This document shows, piece by piece, positions 12,855-24,365 of a stretch of DNA of 64,000 nt; the first letter of the stretch is position 1; every line of letters begins with the position of its first letter. The notes under the pieces are model-generated. The model was not told the origin of the DNA. It made no database searches and saw only the letters and a list, made by a program, of their open reading frames with translations. The position numbers and the translations under genes are program-made. The DNA comes from Paraescarpia echinospica (taxonomy: Eukaryota > Annelida > Polychaeta > Sabellida > Siboglinidae): the NCBI GenBank assembly GCA_020002185.1, contig CM034544.1, positions 5,655,554 to 5,719,553 on the forward strand, given 5' to 3'.

Positions 12855-15800
12855 CTGGGCCAGTCACACCTACTTTGTGAGTAGTCATAGTTACCAGCCT
12901 AGAAGTCTTAGCTACTTGTATGTGTAGTCACAGCTACCAGCCAAGAAGTCTTAGCTACTTGTATGTGTAGTCACAGTTACCAGCCTAGAAGACTCAGCTA
13001 CTTGTATGTGTAGTCACAGATAACAGCCAAGAAGACTTAGCTACTTGTATGTGTAGTCACAACTACCAGCCTAGAAGTCTCAGCTACTTGTATGTGTAGT
13101 CACAGATACCAGCCAATAAGTCTTAGCTACTTGTATGTGTAGTCACAACTACCAGCCTAGAAGTCTTAGCTACTTGTATGTGTAGTCACAGCTACCAGCC
13201 TAGAAGTATCAGCTACTTGTATGTGTAGTCACAGATACCAGCCAAGAAGTCCTAGCTACTTGTATGTGTAGTCGCAGCTACCAGCCTAGAAGTCTTAGCT
13301 ACTTGTATGTGTAGTCACAGCTACCAGCCTAGAAGTCTTAGCTACTTGTATGTGTAGTCACAGCTACCAGCCTAGAAGTTTTAGCTACTTGTATGTATAG
13401 TCACAACTACCAGCCAAGAAGTCTCAGCTACTTGCATGTGTAGTCACAGCTACCAGCCAAGAAGTCTTAGCTACTTGTATGTGTAGTCACAACTACCAGC
13501 CTAGAAGTCTTAGCTACTTGTATGTATAGTCACAGCTACCAGCCTAGAAGTCTTAGCTACTTGTATGTATAGTCACAACTACCAGCCTAGAAGTCTTAGC
13601 TACTTGTATGTGTAGTCACAGCTACCAGCCTAGAAATCTCAGCTACTTGTATGTGTAGTCACAGCTACCAGCCTAGAAATCTCAGCTACTTGTATGTGTA
13701 GTCACAGCTACCAGCCTAGAAATCTCAGCTACTTGTATGTGTAGTCACAGATACCAGCCAAGAACTCTCAGCTACTTGTATGTGTAGTCACATTTACCAG
13801 CCTAGAAGTCTTAGCTACTTGTATGTGTAGGCACAGCTACCAGCCTAGAAATTTCAGCTACTTGTATGTGTAGTCACAGCTACCAGCCTAGAAATCTCAG
13901 CTACTTGTATGTGTAGTCACAGATACCAGCCAAGAACTCTCAGCTACTTGTATGTGTAGTCACAGTTACCAGCCTAGAAGTCTTAGCTACTTGTATGTAT
14001 AGTCACAACTACCAGCCTAGAAGTCTTAGCTACTTGTATGTGTAGTCACAGCTACCAGCCTAGATGTCTTAGCTACTTGTATGTATAGTCACAACTACCA
14101 GCCTAGAAGTCTTAGCTACTTGTATGTGTAGTCACAGCTACCAGCCTAGAAATCTCAGCTACTTGTATGTGTAGTCACAACTACCAGCCAAGAACTCTCA
14201 GCTACTTGTACGTGTAGTCACAGTTACCAGCCTAGAAATCTCAGCTACTTGTATGTGTAGTCACAGCTACCAGCCTAGAAATCTCAGCTACTTGTATGTG
14301 TAGTCACAGCTACCAGCCTAGAAATCTCAGCTACTTGTATGTGTAGTCACAGCTACCAGCCTAGAAATCTCAGCTACTTGTATGTGTAGTCACAGCTACC
14401 AGCCTAGAAATCTCAGCTACTTGTATGTGTAGTCACAGCTACCAGCCAAGAAGTCTTAGCTACTTGTATGTGTAGTCACAACTACCAGCCTAGAAGTCTT
14501 AGCTACTTGTATGTGTAGTCACAGCTACCAGCCTAGAAGTCTTAGCTACTTGTATGTATAGTCACAACTACCAGCCTAGAAGTATTAGCTACTTGTATGT
14601 GTAGTCACAGCTACCAGCCTAGAAATCTCAGCTACTTGTATGTGTAGTCACAGCTACCAGCCTAGAAATCTCAGCTACTTGTATGTGTAGTCACATATAC
14701 CAGCCAAGAACTCTCAGCTACTTGTATGTGTAGTCACAGTTACCAGCCTAGAAGTCTTAGCTACTTGTATGTGTAGTCACAACTACCAGCCTAGAAGTCT
14801 TAGCTACTTGTATGTATAGTCACAACTACCAGCCTAGAAGTCTTAGCTACTTGTATGTGTAGTCACAGCTACCAGCCTAGAAATCTCAGCTACTTGTTTG
14901 TGTAGTCACAGCTACCAGCCTGGAAATATCAGCTACTTGTATGTGTAGTCACAACTACCAGCCTAGAAGTCTTAGCTACTTGTTTGTGTAGTCACAGCTA
15001 CCAGCCTAGAAATATCAGCTACTTGTATGTGTAGTCACAACTACCAGCCTAGAAGTCTTAGCTACTTGTATGTGTAGTCACAGCTACCATCCTAGAAGTC
15101 TTAGCTACTTGTATGTATAGTCACAACTACCAGCCTAGAAGTCTTAGCTACTTGTATGTGTAGTCACAGCTACCAGCCTAGAAGTCTTAGCTACTTGTAT
15201 GTATAGTCACAACTACCAGCCTAGAAGTCTTAGCTACTTGTATGTGTAGTCACAGCTACCAGCCTAGAAATCTCAGCTACTTGTATGTGTAGTCACAACT
15301 ACCAGCCAAGAACTCTCAGCTACTTGTATGTGTAGTCACAGTTACCAGCCTAGAAATCTCAGCTGCTTGTATGTGTAGTCACAGCTACCAGCCTAGAAAT
15401 CTCAGCTACTTGTATGTGTAGTCACAGCTACCAGCCTAGAAATCTCAGCTACTTGTATGTGTAGTCACAGCTACCAGCCTAGGAATCTCAGCTACTTGTA
15501 TGTGTAGTCACAGCTACCAGCCAAGAAGTCTTAGCTACTTGTATGTGTAGTCACAACTACCAGCCTAGAAGTCTTAGCTACTTGTATGTGTAGTCACAGC
15601 TACCAGCCTAGAAGTCTTAGCTACTTGTATGTATAGTCACAACTACCAGCCTAGAAGTATTAGCTACTTGTATGTGTAGTCACAGCTACCAGCCTAGAAA
15701 TCTCAGCTACTTGTATGTGTAGTCACAGCTACCAGCCTAGAAATCTCAGCTACTTGTATGTGTAGTCACATATACCAGCCAAGAACTCTCAGCTACTTGT

Positions 15801-16199
15801 ATGTGTAGTCACAGTTACCAGCCTAGAAGTCTTAGCTACTTGTATGTATAGTCACAACTACCAGCCTAGAAGTCTTAGCTACTTGTATGTGTAGTCACAG
15901 CTACCAGCCTAGAAATCTCAGCTACTTGTTTGTGTAGTCACAGCTACCAGCCTAGAAATATCAGCTACTTGTATGTGTAGTCACAACTACCAGCCTAGAA
16001 GTCTTAGCTACTTGTATGTGTAGTCACAGCTACCAGCCTAGAAGTCTTAGCTACTTGTATGTATAGTCACAACTACCAGCCTAGAAGTCTTAGCTACTTG
16101 TATGTGTAGTCACAGCTACCAGCCTAGAAATCTCAGCTACTTGTTTTTGTAGTCACAGCTACCAGCCTAGAAATATCAGCTACTTGTATGTGTAGTCAC
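12855..16199. repeat. 43-bp minisatellite, about 77 copies
   Basis: The unit contains AGTCACAGCTACCAGCCTAG followed by AAGTCTTAGCTACTTGTATG. Variants include CCAAG for CCTAG, AAATCTCAG for AAGTCTTAG and TATAGTC for TGTAGTC. Long variant strings repeat about 1 kb apart (around 14200-14700 and 15300-15780), showing higher-order structure. Confidence 0.97.
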
Positions 16200-16837
16200 T
16201 GGCACAGCTAATTAAAGTTGCAAATATCAGTTCTTTGATGGAAAATTTATAACTGATGTTAATATCATTAATAACAGAAATTATCATTAAAGTTACTTGT
16301 TAGTCGACCCTGCTGCAATGTGAAATGCTGACACGTACATCTGTCAACTAAAAAATATACCCAGCAGCAGCAATAACGCACTACACAATTACATTTGTTG
16401 AGTGATGTGAATCACGTGTTCTGTTGTTTGTGACTTTGCCGACTTGACCCCAATGCGTCTACTTAAATATATGGCACTATTAAATGCTCCCAGTGGACAA
16501 TGCACTGGAGAAGTAGATCGAGACTGGAGTAAAGCAGTCACATGTCTGAGTGCTTGAGTGACCTCCCACAATGGAGCGGCTTTCTACTATGAATGACACC
16601 ATAATGGCTCTGTATTCTGGCCTCTGACTATACAACCAGTGACCCAGCATGACCTGTTAGTAAACACCGGTAGACTGAAACGGTGCATCAGTTATCAAAG
16701 ACAACTGGAGCCATAATATTTGGCCGTTGCCATGCAGCAGTGTGTAGTATCAAGGTATTCCATTCACACGCTAAACAGATCCACACTGAGACGATCTGTA
16801 ATGAGTAATGTGTTCGTAACGAAAATGTTTCTTGTTT
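16200..16837. other. Unique spacer between two arrays
   Basis: No gene or repeat is recognised in these 640 bp. Confidence 0.45.
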
Positions 16838-17953
16838 CGTTGTTGTGAGCGTTGAACTGAAGTGCAATAACATGATCTTGCCTTATTCTTTATACAGTGT
16901 AACCTCATTAAGGTCAACCTTGGCACTGGACATTGTTGTGAGCGTTGAACTGAAGTGCAATAACATGATCTTGCCTTATTCTTTATACAGTGTAACCTCA
17001 TTAAGGTCAACCTTGGCACTGGACATTGTTGTGAGCGTTGAACTGAAGTGCAATAACATGATCTTGCCTTATTCTTTATACAGTGTAACCTCATTAAGGT
17101 CAACCTTGGCACTGGACATTGTTGTGAGCGTTGAACTGAAGTGCAATAACATGATCTTGCCTTATTCTTTATACAGTGTAACCTCATTAAGGTCAACCTT
17201 GGCACTGGACATTGTTGTGAGCGTTGAACTGAAGTGCAATAACATGATCTTGCCTTATTCTTTATACAGTGTAACCTCATTAAGGTCAACCTTGGCACTG
17301 GACATTGTTGTGAGCGTTGAACTGAAGTGCAATAACATGATCTTGCCTTATTCTTTATACAGTGTAACCTCATTAAGGTCAACCTTGGCACTGGACATTG
17401 TTGTGAGCGTTGAACTGAAGTGCAATAACATGATCTTGCCTTATTCTTTATACAGTGTAACCTCATTAAGGTCAACCTTGGCACTGGACATTGTTGTGAG
17501 CGTTGAACTGAAGTGCAATAACATGATCTTGCCTTATTCTTTATACAGTGTAACCTCATTAAGGTCAACCTTGGCACTGGACATTGTTGTGAGCGTTGAA
17601 CTGAAGTGCAATAACATGATCTTGCCTTATTCTTTATACAGTGTAACCTCATTAAGGTCAACCTTGGCACTGGACATTGTTGTGAGCGTTGAACTGAAGT
17701 GCAATAACATGATCTTGCCTTATTCTTTATACAGTGTAACCTCATTAAGGTCAACCTTGGCACTGGACATTGTTGTGAGCGTTGAACTGAAGTGCAATAA
17801 CATGATCTTGCCTTATTCTTTATACAGTGGAACCTCATTAAGGTCAACCTTGGCGCTGGACATTGTTGTGAGCGTTGAACTGAAGTGCAATAACATGATC
17901 TTGCCTTATTCTTTATACAGTGTAACCTCATTAAGGTCAACCTTGGCACTGGA
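16838..17953. repeat. 93-bp tandem array, twelve near-identical copies
   Basis: Twelve units of 93 bp (31 codons) are almost identical. Only two substitutions are obvious, both in copy 11 (CAGTGGAACC for CAGTGTAACC, and GGCGCTGG for GGCACTGG). Because 93 is divisible by 3 and the unit has no stops in the relevant frames, both strands stay open for about 400 codons. Each unit contains TACAGTGTAACCTCATTAAG, the end of the MITE called at 17918-18103. The array is best read as a young satellite built from a transposon end plus flanking DNA. Confidence 0.95.
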
Positions 17954-18103
17954 CCAAAGTGACCTGATTAGCAAGGTGATCATATTTGTGGAACTAATTT
18001 CTTACATGTTACTGTATAAGGAAAAAATTTGGGACTACTCTAGGGTGACCTTAATAGCAAGGTGACTGTATTACTGAGGTGACCGTAAAGCGGGATTCCA
18101 CTG
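17918..18103. mobile_element. Tigger/pogo-like MITE with TA target duplication
   Basis: The left end reads TA then CAGTGTAACCTCATTAAGG. The right end, read inward from the opposite strand, is CAGTGGAATCCCGCTTTACG, also flanked by TA. Terminal CAGTG and a TA dinucleotide target are characteristic of pogo/Tigger-type elements in the Tc1/mariner superfamily. The element is 186 bp with no coding capacity. Its left end is shared with every unit of the adjoining 93-bp array. Confidence 0.65.
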
Positions 18104-20042
18104 TACGTCACAGCTGTATCATTGTATACTTTTTACACGTACATTGTCTGTTCTACATTCTTACCTGTCAGATACTACGGTTTAGCCGTAGTCACTATGG
18201 TTTTATTGATAAAATGAAAACTACGGGCGTAGTAGGAAAACCATACGGTTTTACACTCATCAGTCTACCATAATGATTTGCCTAGCTGGTAGAATATATG
18301 GACAATTCATGCAGTGCCCCAGAACGAGCACTCACCAATGCATTTTCGTGTTATGCACAGGTGCAAACTTACTTACAGATCCCGTGGGCGCCATTTGTCA
18401 CACAGGGCACCTGTACTTACAAACTTGTTTTTCATAACATGGGTCAATGGGCATTCATGTGTAAAGATTATGGTTTTTACTGGTAATTTATGTTTTTTGT
18501 CTGCCATGACTACTGTTTTGTTTCACATGACTTGACAGGTATGTATATTGATTAACAATTATTTATATATTGTTCTTAATGCTACAATAAAGTATGTGTA
18601 CTGCCTGCCAAATCGTGCTTAATATGCCCAAATTAATACAGTTTGAAAGTTACATTTGCAAAAAGCTGCTGTACTGATAGTTAAATATTGCTTATTTGCA
18701 CGTATTGGTTTTACATTGGATCACTGCCATGCTCCTGGCCAAACTGGGACCAAGTGTACTTCCTGCTAATGATTACTTAACAGCACAAACAACTTCCCTT
18801 TAAAAAGACAACAACATATTGTAAGACGATATCACAAAAGCAATGACAATAGTACGACAGAATATACATAGAGCCATATGTATATAAAAAACAGACATGA
18901 ATTATGATACCAGTAACTTTATTTTACACCATGTATCTATTTTTGCATGAACGTACAATTTACGACGTGTGTAAGTATTTGGTGACTAACTCTCTGTAAT
19001 TATTGTGTTAATCTATTACAAGTTTGTTCAGTACAACAAATGTAGGCTGTTACGAGGTACTTCTGCAGTTCCCAGTACAGCCACTGACTTTGTTACTTTG
19101 TGAGACTATCACAAGTACCGTATATCTTGTTGGCGAGGATTGCTTCGTATAAAAATATAACTACATTATATTGTAATGTATTCATTCCATTAAGTGTACA
19201 TTATGCTTCACAAATATTTGAGATACAGAAATATGTCAATTTTTAAGTTCCTATAAGCCTACAGGGGTTTACACCAATTTCTGGGGTTACATAGTCCAGC
19301 CATCTCAGCAGACATGACAGACAAGCAATTTATGCATCCACATATGAACAAAAGGATTCCAGAACACTGTAAAGTTTGATATTTTATGTGAACCTTTCGA
19401 TGTTTTTAGCACTGAGCTTTAAATCTAGTGAGACATATGTAGAAATTAAATTACATAGATTCACACAAGATTTGTAATTCCTTTAAACACCTTGAACACA
19501 TAAGACGTCAGTCTCTAATCACATGGTTAGCTATTCCAAAGTGAGATGTTTGCAGGTCTGAGCACCCTAAGAGTTAATTCATATCACGTCAGACGAAACG
19601 CCAATATTATCCAATACGTACGATGGAAAGAGCAACAACCACCTGAATTATTCATGCGATTCATCACCGCCAGCAAAGTTCTTGTTCCGGTAGTTGTGTT
19701 TACTTCCAGTTGTCATAACAACCAGTTCGTCCCATAACTACGGCTGTGACAGATACATGTTTTGTCATGCAGACTTGCCGTGGAAAACAGTCAGAGCACG
19801 GCGGATGTCTGCCATGCAACAGGTCTCCCTCAGCCAATCCCCAGAATAGTTTTATGAAACAACCGCTTTAGTATCACTTATTAAAGAACATGTTCAGAGA
19901 AGAATATGCCTTCTATGTCTGAATTCATCTCAGATGTCATCAGACGTATAATATGGTGGTTTACACATTGTTGTCGTACGCGAAATAAAAACCTCCTAAA
20001 TATAGCTTTCAAGGAAGATTCTAATAGACACAGAACAAGGAA
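18104..20042. other. Unique AT-rich DNA
   Basis: A small inverted motif (ACTACGG/CCGTAGT) lies near 18174-18200. No gene, RNA or domain was recognised in the remaining 1.9 kb. Confidence 0.4.
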
Positions 20043-20112
20043 AGCCACAGAAGACGTGGAGTGACCAAGTTAGACAGGACACTGGACTCCTGTTTTTAAC
20101 AGCAGAGTGATC
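20043..20112 (+). pseudogene. LINE tail fragment, left part, split by the LTR element
   Basis: The frame reads GKPQKTWSDQVRQDTG, the basic and Trp-containing tail of a LINE reverse transcriptase. It is interrupted at 20112/20113 by the LTR element and continues at 24253 with DRTKWRGVTSRR. It is a host fragment for the insertion and is itself dead. Confidence 0.65.
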
Positions 20113-20327
20113 TGCTCTGTCATGTTATGGACTACAGTGTATATAACATTGGAAGTTTATGCCATGGAGTGATTATACCGCGGAGTGAAAGGTTGTGATG
20201 AGTAAATCCGAGACTCCGGGGTATGGCGTGGCATTGCAAAGTGCTGTGTATGATGGTTGAATAGATATCAGTTATGCCTCGTTCATATTGACTGTATTAT
20301 GATAATACCAAGAGAAGTATTATTACA
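20113..20327 (+). repeat. 5' LTR
   Basis: It runs from TGCTCTGTCATG (or TGTCATG at 20118) to ATTATTACA. It matches the 3' LTR along its length, with many substitutions and small indels, so the insertion is old. TTGAATAGATAT corresponds to the AATAAA-containing segment of the 3' copy. Confidence 0.85.
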
Positions 20328-20465
20328 TGGTGGCAGCAGTGGGACGGGAACTGCGTTAAGAGGAGAGGCAGCAAAAAAACGTGTAAACTAGCCGAAATAA
20401 GTTTCGCTAACATGGTAAACTCGCGCATCCAACTTCAAGTAGTATTTGGGGACATTTGACACTGC

Positions 20466-21178
20466 ATGGCTGACAACACGCCGCGTATGAACTGGGCCAG
20501 CCCAGACATGGCTGGAACATTCAAAATATTCAAGCAAAACTGCGAGATTTCTTTCACTGTCAAGGACATAAAACCCGAGAGGAGGGCAAGCCACATTCTC
20601 CTGTATGTTGGCGACGAGGTTGAGAATCTTCAACTCTTGGGTATTGTCCGACGTCGACAAAGAAAATCCCAAGATGCTACGGGAAAAGTTTGAGGCACAC
20701 ATCAAGCCAAAAATTAACTTCCGAGAACAGCAGTACTATCTGCAGAAATTTAACCAGAACCAGAACGAGGATGAGTCTATAGACGACTTTAGAACACAGT
20801 GCAAATTACAGGCGCTCAAATGCAAGTTTAACCAGGCTGAATTAGATTAACGATTAATAGAGCAGCTAATCGTAGGCACAAAGCTGTCCGAGCTACAGAA
20901 GGAACTGTTAGCCAAAGATGAGAAGTTAACACTTGATGAAGCCCTCAACATCAGAAGAATGCACGAAGCATCAATTAACCACATGGCTCAACTAAGAGGG
21001 ATGCAGAATGATGTACATGCCATCAGAACAGGGAATAAAAGTAGTTGTCCATACTGTGGCACTCACCACGGAAGGAAAGAAAGGTGCCCGGCATATGGGT
21101 CCACCTGTAGGAAGTGCGGGAAGTTGTATGTAGGAAAACCGGCAATTCCAATAGGCCACGACATAGAGATGTGCATCG
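20466..21178 (+). pseudogene. gag remnant with zinc knuckle
   Basis: The likely start is ATG 20466 (MADNTPRMNWASPDM). The frame shifts near 20630 and continues through a helical capsid-like region (KFNQNQNEDESIDDFRTQCK) until a TAA at 20848. It continues in frame past the stop to a Cys/His cluster at about 21046-21120 (CPYCGTHHGRKERC, then CRKCGK). The second Cys-His cluster is incomplete. Gag would package element RNA; this copy is broken by at least one frameshift and one stop. Confidence 0.75.
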
Positions 21179-21180
21179 CT

Positions 21181-21680
21181 CAGACACAAAACAAAGCACA
21201 ACCTCAAGACAGCAGTCCCAATCGCAACATCGAGGATCACCAGCACAACCACGACACAATTGGCACACCCATACTGTCACACGGTCACCAACACTGAATG
21301 AGTCATTTGAAACCCTCTCATTTGACAACGTCAGCAAAGATGGGAGTGCACTAGCACCCACACAATCAGCAGATAATCTGTTCCAATCATTTACAGTCCT
21401 TTGCGAAAATATGAACTTTCTTATATGTAATCTACACTGCTCCTTTACTAATGTAACTTTGTGTCCCCTAATCCTTCTAGCTTTCTTAACTGAGAAAAAA
21501 ATATTTCTATCAGACACAAAACAAAGCACAGCCTCAAGACAGCAGTCCCAATCGCGACATTGAGGATCGCCAGCATGACAACAGCAAAATTACCACACCC
21601 ATACTGTCACATGGTCACCAACACTGAATGAGTCATTTGAAACCCTCTCATTTGACAACGTCAACAAAGGTGGGAGTGAC
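21181..21680. repeat. 168-bp direct duplication enclosing a LINE fragment
   Basis: The segment from 21181 to about 21349 recurs at 21511-21680. Both begin CAGACACAAAACAAAGCACA and contain TCACCAACACTGAATGAGTC. Between them (about 21350-21510) lies an antisense piece of the same LINE tail found at 25640-25945 and 26548-27105. Only one copy of the duplicated Ty3 sequence is expected in an intact element. Confidence 0.85.
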
Positions 21681-21699
21681 ACTCATGATGGAATCTTCG

Positions 21700-21830
21700 A
21701 TATAACTCTTAAAGACAAATCGCAAGTACTTGCAACTCTAAAGGCAAAAGTCAACACCGGTGCACAAAAGAACATCCTGCCATTTCGAATATTTAGAAGA
21801 ACGTATCCTTGTTGGAAGATTAGCCTCTAG
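21700..21830 (+). pseudogene. Aspartic protease remnant of the LTR element
   Basis: A short frame carries NTGAQKNILP at the protease active-site position. The family motif is DTGA, so the catalytic aspartate codon (21753-21755) reads Asn. Sequence after it quickly loses frame. The protease would process Gag-Pol; this copy would be inactive. Confidence 0.6.
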
Positions 21831-22078
21831 TGACACATACAACGAATGGTTCAAAGATTCAACAGTACGGCACAATGAACATACCTTGCAGCTATCGCGA
21901 CAAGTGTTGCGACACAAAACTCTATGTGTCCAAATCCACAGGATCTGTGATTATAGGGCTACCATCGTGTAGAGAACTCCATCTTATAGAGATAAACCGT
22001 GAAGTGAAACAGACACCGAGTCGACCAAACTAAGCTACTTCGACCCGAAAGCCAAGACAATCATACAAGTTGACATCT

Positions 22079-22420
22079 GAAGTCATGGCCTCAGTGCTGC
22101 CCTGCTACAAAACGTTCACATCAAAATCACTGAGTGATTGTGAGTGTCGTTATGCTAACATCGAACGTGAGATTTTGGCTGTCGTATTCGGTTGCGAGCG
22201 ATTCCATACTTATGAGTATGGCAAGCACTTTACAATTGAGTCTGACCACAAACCCCTGGAAATGATTCACCTAAAGAATCTGGCAGCTGCCCTTCAGTGA
22301 TTATAAAGGATGCTGTTTCATATTCAGCCATACAACATCATCATCACGTACAAGCCAGGCAACGAAGTGATACTAGCCGACTCAATGTCAAGACAACCAT
22401 GCAGCAATGCAGAAAACCTG
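22079..22420 (+). pseudogene. RNase H domain remnant; reverse transcriptase core missing
   Basis: The frame contains YANIEREILAVVFGCERF and ESDHKPLEMI, typical of the RNase H domain after a Ty3/gypsy reverse transcriptase, then ADSMSRQP at the connection to integrase. A stop near 22299 and a frame change split it. Only about 250 bp separate the protease from RNase H. The polymerase palm with its catalytic aspartates, normally about 1 kb, is therefore deleted. Confidence 0.75.
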
Positions 22421-22639
22421 GAATTTGATGTGCAGATCAGCCATGTGCAATTCTCTACATGGAAGTTGCAGCAGTTGTGTGACGAGACAAACAGCAACTC
22501 TGAAATGAAGGCTCTGAAGTCCATCATTGTAACTGGATGGCCAGAGACAAGGCGACAGTTGGCACCGCCTCTTCGTCCATGCTGGTCATTCCGCGATGAA
22601 ATGGCAGTTGAGGACGGCATCATACTGAAAGGTGACCAC

Positions 22640-23278
22640 ATTGTCATTCAACTGAAGGCCCGACCAGACGTACTCGCCAAACTGCTTGAATCACACCAGG
22701 GCACAGACAAAATAAGGCTGCGTGCCCAGTCATGCATCTACTGGGTAAACATGAACGCAGACATTGAGGATGTCATCAAGAAGTGCAGCATCTGCCAACA
22801 GGAACAGCGCACGCAGTTGCCATAACCTTTGATCCAGCACGAAATATCCACACGACCATGGCAGGTCATTGGCACTGACCTTTTCTCCATTGATCGCGAC
22901 AATTATCTCATTGTTGCAGATTACTACTTCAAATTTCCCTTTGTCAAGAAAATCGAAGGGAAGGTCATGAGTCAAGTAGTCGTCAATCTGATGGAGATGA
23001 TCTTCACAGAACAGAGCATGCCAGACAGGGTTGTCAACGATAGTGGACATTTTGACAGCCAAGCATATAAGACGTTTGTCAAACAATGGGGATTTGATCA
23101 CATCACATCCAGTTCACATTTCCCGCAGTCAAATGGGTTCATCAAACGACAAATCCAAACCATCAAACGAATGATGAAGAAAGCAACTGCAGCGTACATT
23201 GACATGACTTTGTTGATCCTCAGATCTACCCCCGTAGACCAGCACTTGCCTTCGCCGGCAGAGATGCTGAACATGTGA
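22640..23278 (+). pseudogene. Integrase remnant with altered catalytic triad
   Basis: A His/Cys zinc-binding region ends in CSICQQEQ. The catalytic core follows with GTDLF and NDSGHFD, which supply the two aspartates. The third catalytic position, Glu in the SNG(x)xER-type motif, is Lys here (codon 23144-23146). An in-frame TAA separates the zinc region from the core near 22823. The enzyme would insert element DNA; this copy is predicted dead. Confidence 0.8.
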
Positions 23279-23348
23279 CACATGAAGTCAAACCTACTAA
23301 TGAGAATCCAAAATTGACATCAAGATAAAGAAACAACCATCAGGCATC

Positions 23349-23905
23349 TTGTCGAAAGAAAACAACAGCAATAGTTCTACCACAATCGCAATGGGCACAG
23401 CAAGACTTGCTCCATTGGATCCAGGACAATCTGTTCGCATTCAACACCCGACATCAGGAAAATGGCACCCAGCAACTGTCGTTAACAGGCGACCAGAACC
23501 CAGATCGTATGATGTTCATCAAGCAAACGGTACAACGCTCCGGAGAAACCGACACCAGATACGGGAGACCCGGGAGAAATTTGCTAACGTCGAGCCTGCA
23601 TGCACAAACCTCAAGCACTAACTCGACTCCTGCCGCCATGGAGCCTGTACCTACAGGTGACAGTCACAAATGCATGAGTGACAACAATAATGATGTTGAA
23701 CGAGCTCCTGGACCAGCCGAGCAATCCATTGCAGAGCGTGCAGTTTGGTTGTGAAGCTCAGACCTTGAAACTGGTGAGACGGGTCACATTTGACCCAGGC
23801 CTGTGCTATAAGACGAGTTCTGGGAGGACAGTCAAACCGCCCCCTCATCTTGAACTGTAAGAGACTATGTCTTGAACTGTAAGAGACTGTGACTCGAACT
23901 GTAAG
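23349..23905 (+). pseudogene. Integrase C-terminal region and tail of the LTR element
   Basis: The frame has GQSVRIQHPTSGKWHPATVV and RRNRHQIRET, matching the basic C-terminal domain after Ty3/gypsy integrases. It ends with PPPHLEL and a stop. A threefold TGAACTGTAAGAGACT repeat follows at 23854-23910. Confidence 0.65.
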
Positions 23906-24055
23906 AGACTTGTTGCATAGTGGTCATAGTAGACCTACGCCATTACGAGTGTTTATTAGTGCTATCGTAGTTAATAGTTCAATACTAGTAGTTTAGTATT
24001 GTCATTGATAATATCATCACATATTATGAACGGATACAATTTAGAAAAAGGGGGA

Positions 24056-24252
24056 TGTCATGCTATGGACTATATAATATTGGAAGTTTATACCGTGGAG
24101 TGAAAGGTCGTGATGGGTACATCCGAGACTCCGGGGTACGGCGTGGCACCGCAACGTGCTGTGTATGATGGTTGAATAAATATCGGTCATGCCTCGTTCA
24201 TATTGACTGTAATAGTGTGTATTATGATAATACCAAAAGAAGTATTATTACA
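24056..24252 (+). repeat. 3' LTR
   Basis: It begins TGTCATGCTATGG directly after the polypurine tract and ends ATTATTACA. It contains GGTTGAATAAATATC, which could serve as the polyadenylation signal. It is about 18 bp shorter than the 5' copy. Confidence 0.85.
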
Positions 24253-24330
24253 TGATCTAGACAGGACGAAATGGAGGGGTGTGACATCCAGGAGGATAGC
24301 GAGGGGTCATAGCGGCCTAGGAATTTAAGT
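24253..24330 (+). pseudogene. LINE tail fragment, right part
   Basis: The frame DRTKWRGVTSRR continues the LINE tail interrupted at 20112. A TCAAGTAAGTCAAGTCAAG simple repeat follows. Confidence 0.55.
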
Positions 24331-24365
24331 CAAGTAAGTCAAGTCAAGAGAAGACCATGTGACAA

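Larger units (their letters stand above)
20108..24257 (+). mobile_element. Decayed Ty3/gypsy-like LTR retrotransposon
   Basis: Two related LTRs of about 200 bp bracket gag, protease, RNase H and integrase remnants in Ty3/gypsy order on the + strand. The 5-bp sequence TGATC occurs on both outer sides (20108-20112 and 24253-24257), the expected target-site duplication. Just inside the 5' LTR is TGGTGGCAGCAGTGGGAC, at the position of a primer-binding site. AAAAAGGGGGA (about 24045-24055) is the polypurine tract before the 3' LTR. Frameshifts, stops, a missing reverse transcriptase core and altered catalytic residues show that it is non-autonomous. Confidence 0.9.

Noticed and set aside
12855..16199. 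CRISPR-like array
   Set aside because: Repeats are directly adjacent with no unique spacers, in a eukaryotic genome; it is a minisatellite. The same holds for the 44-, 47- and 93-bp arrays.
16771..18065. Two overlapping repeat proteins of about 400 residues, one per strand
   Set aside because: Both come from a 93-bp unit without stops. There is no promoter, splice or domain evidence, and the two cannot be separated from the array itself.
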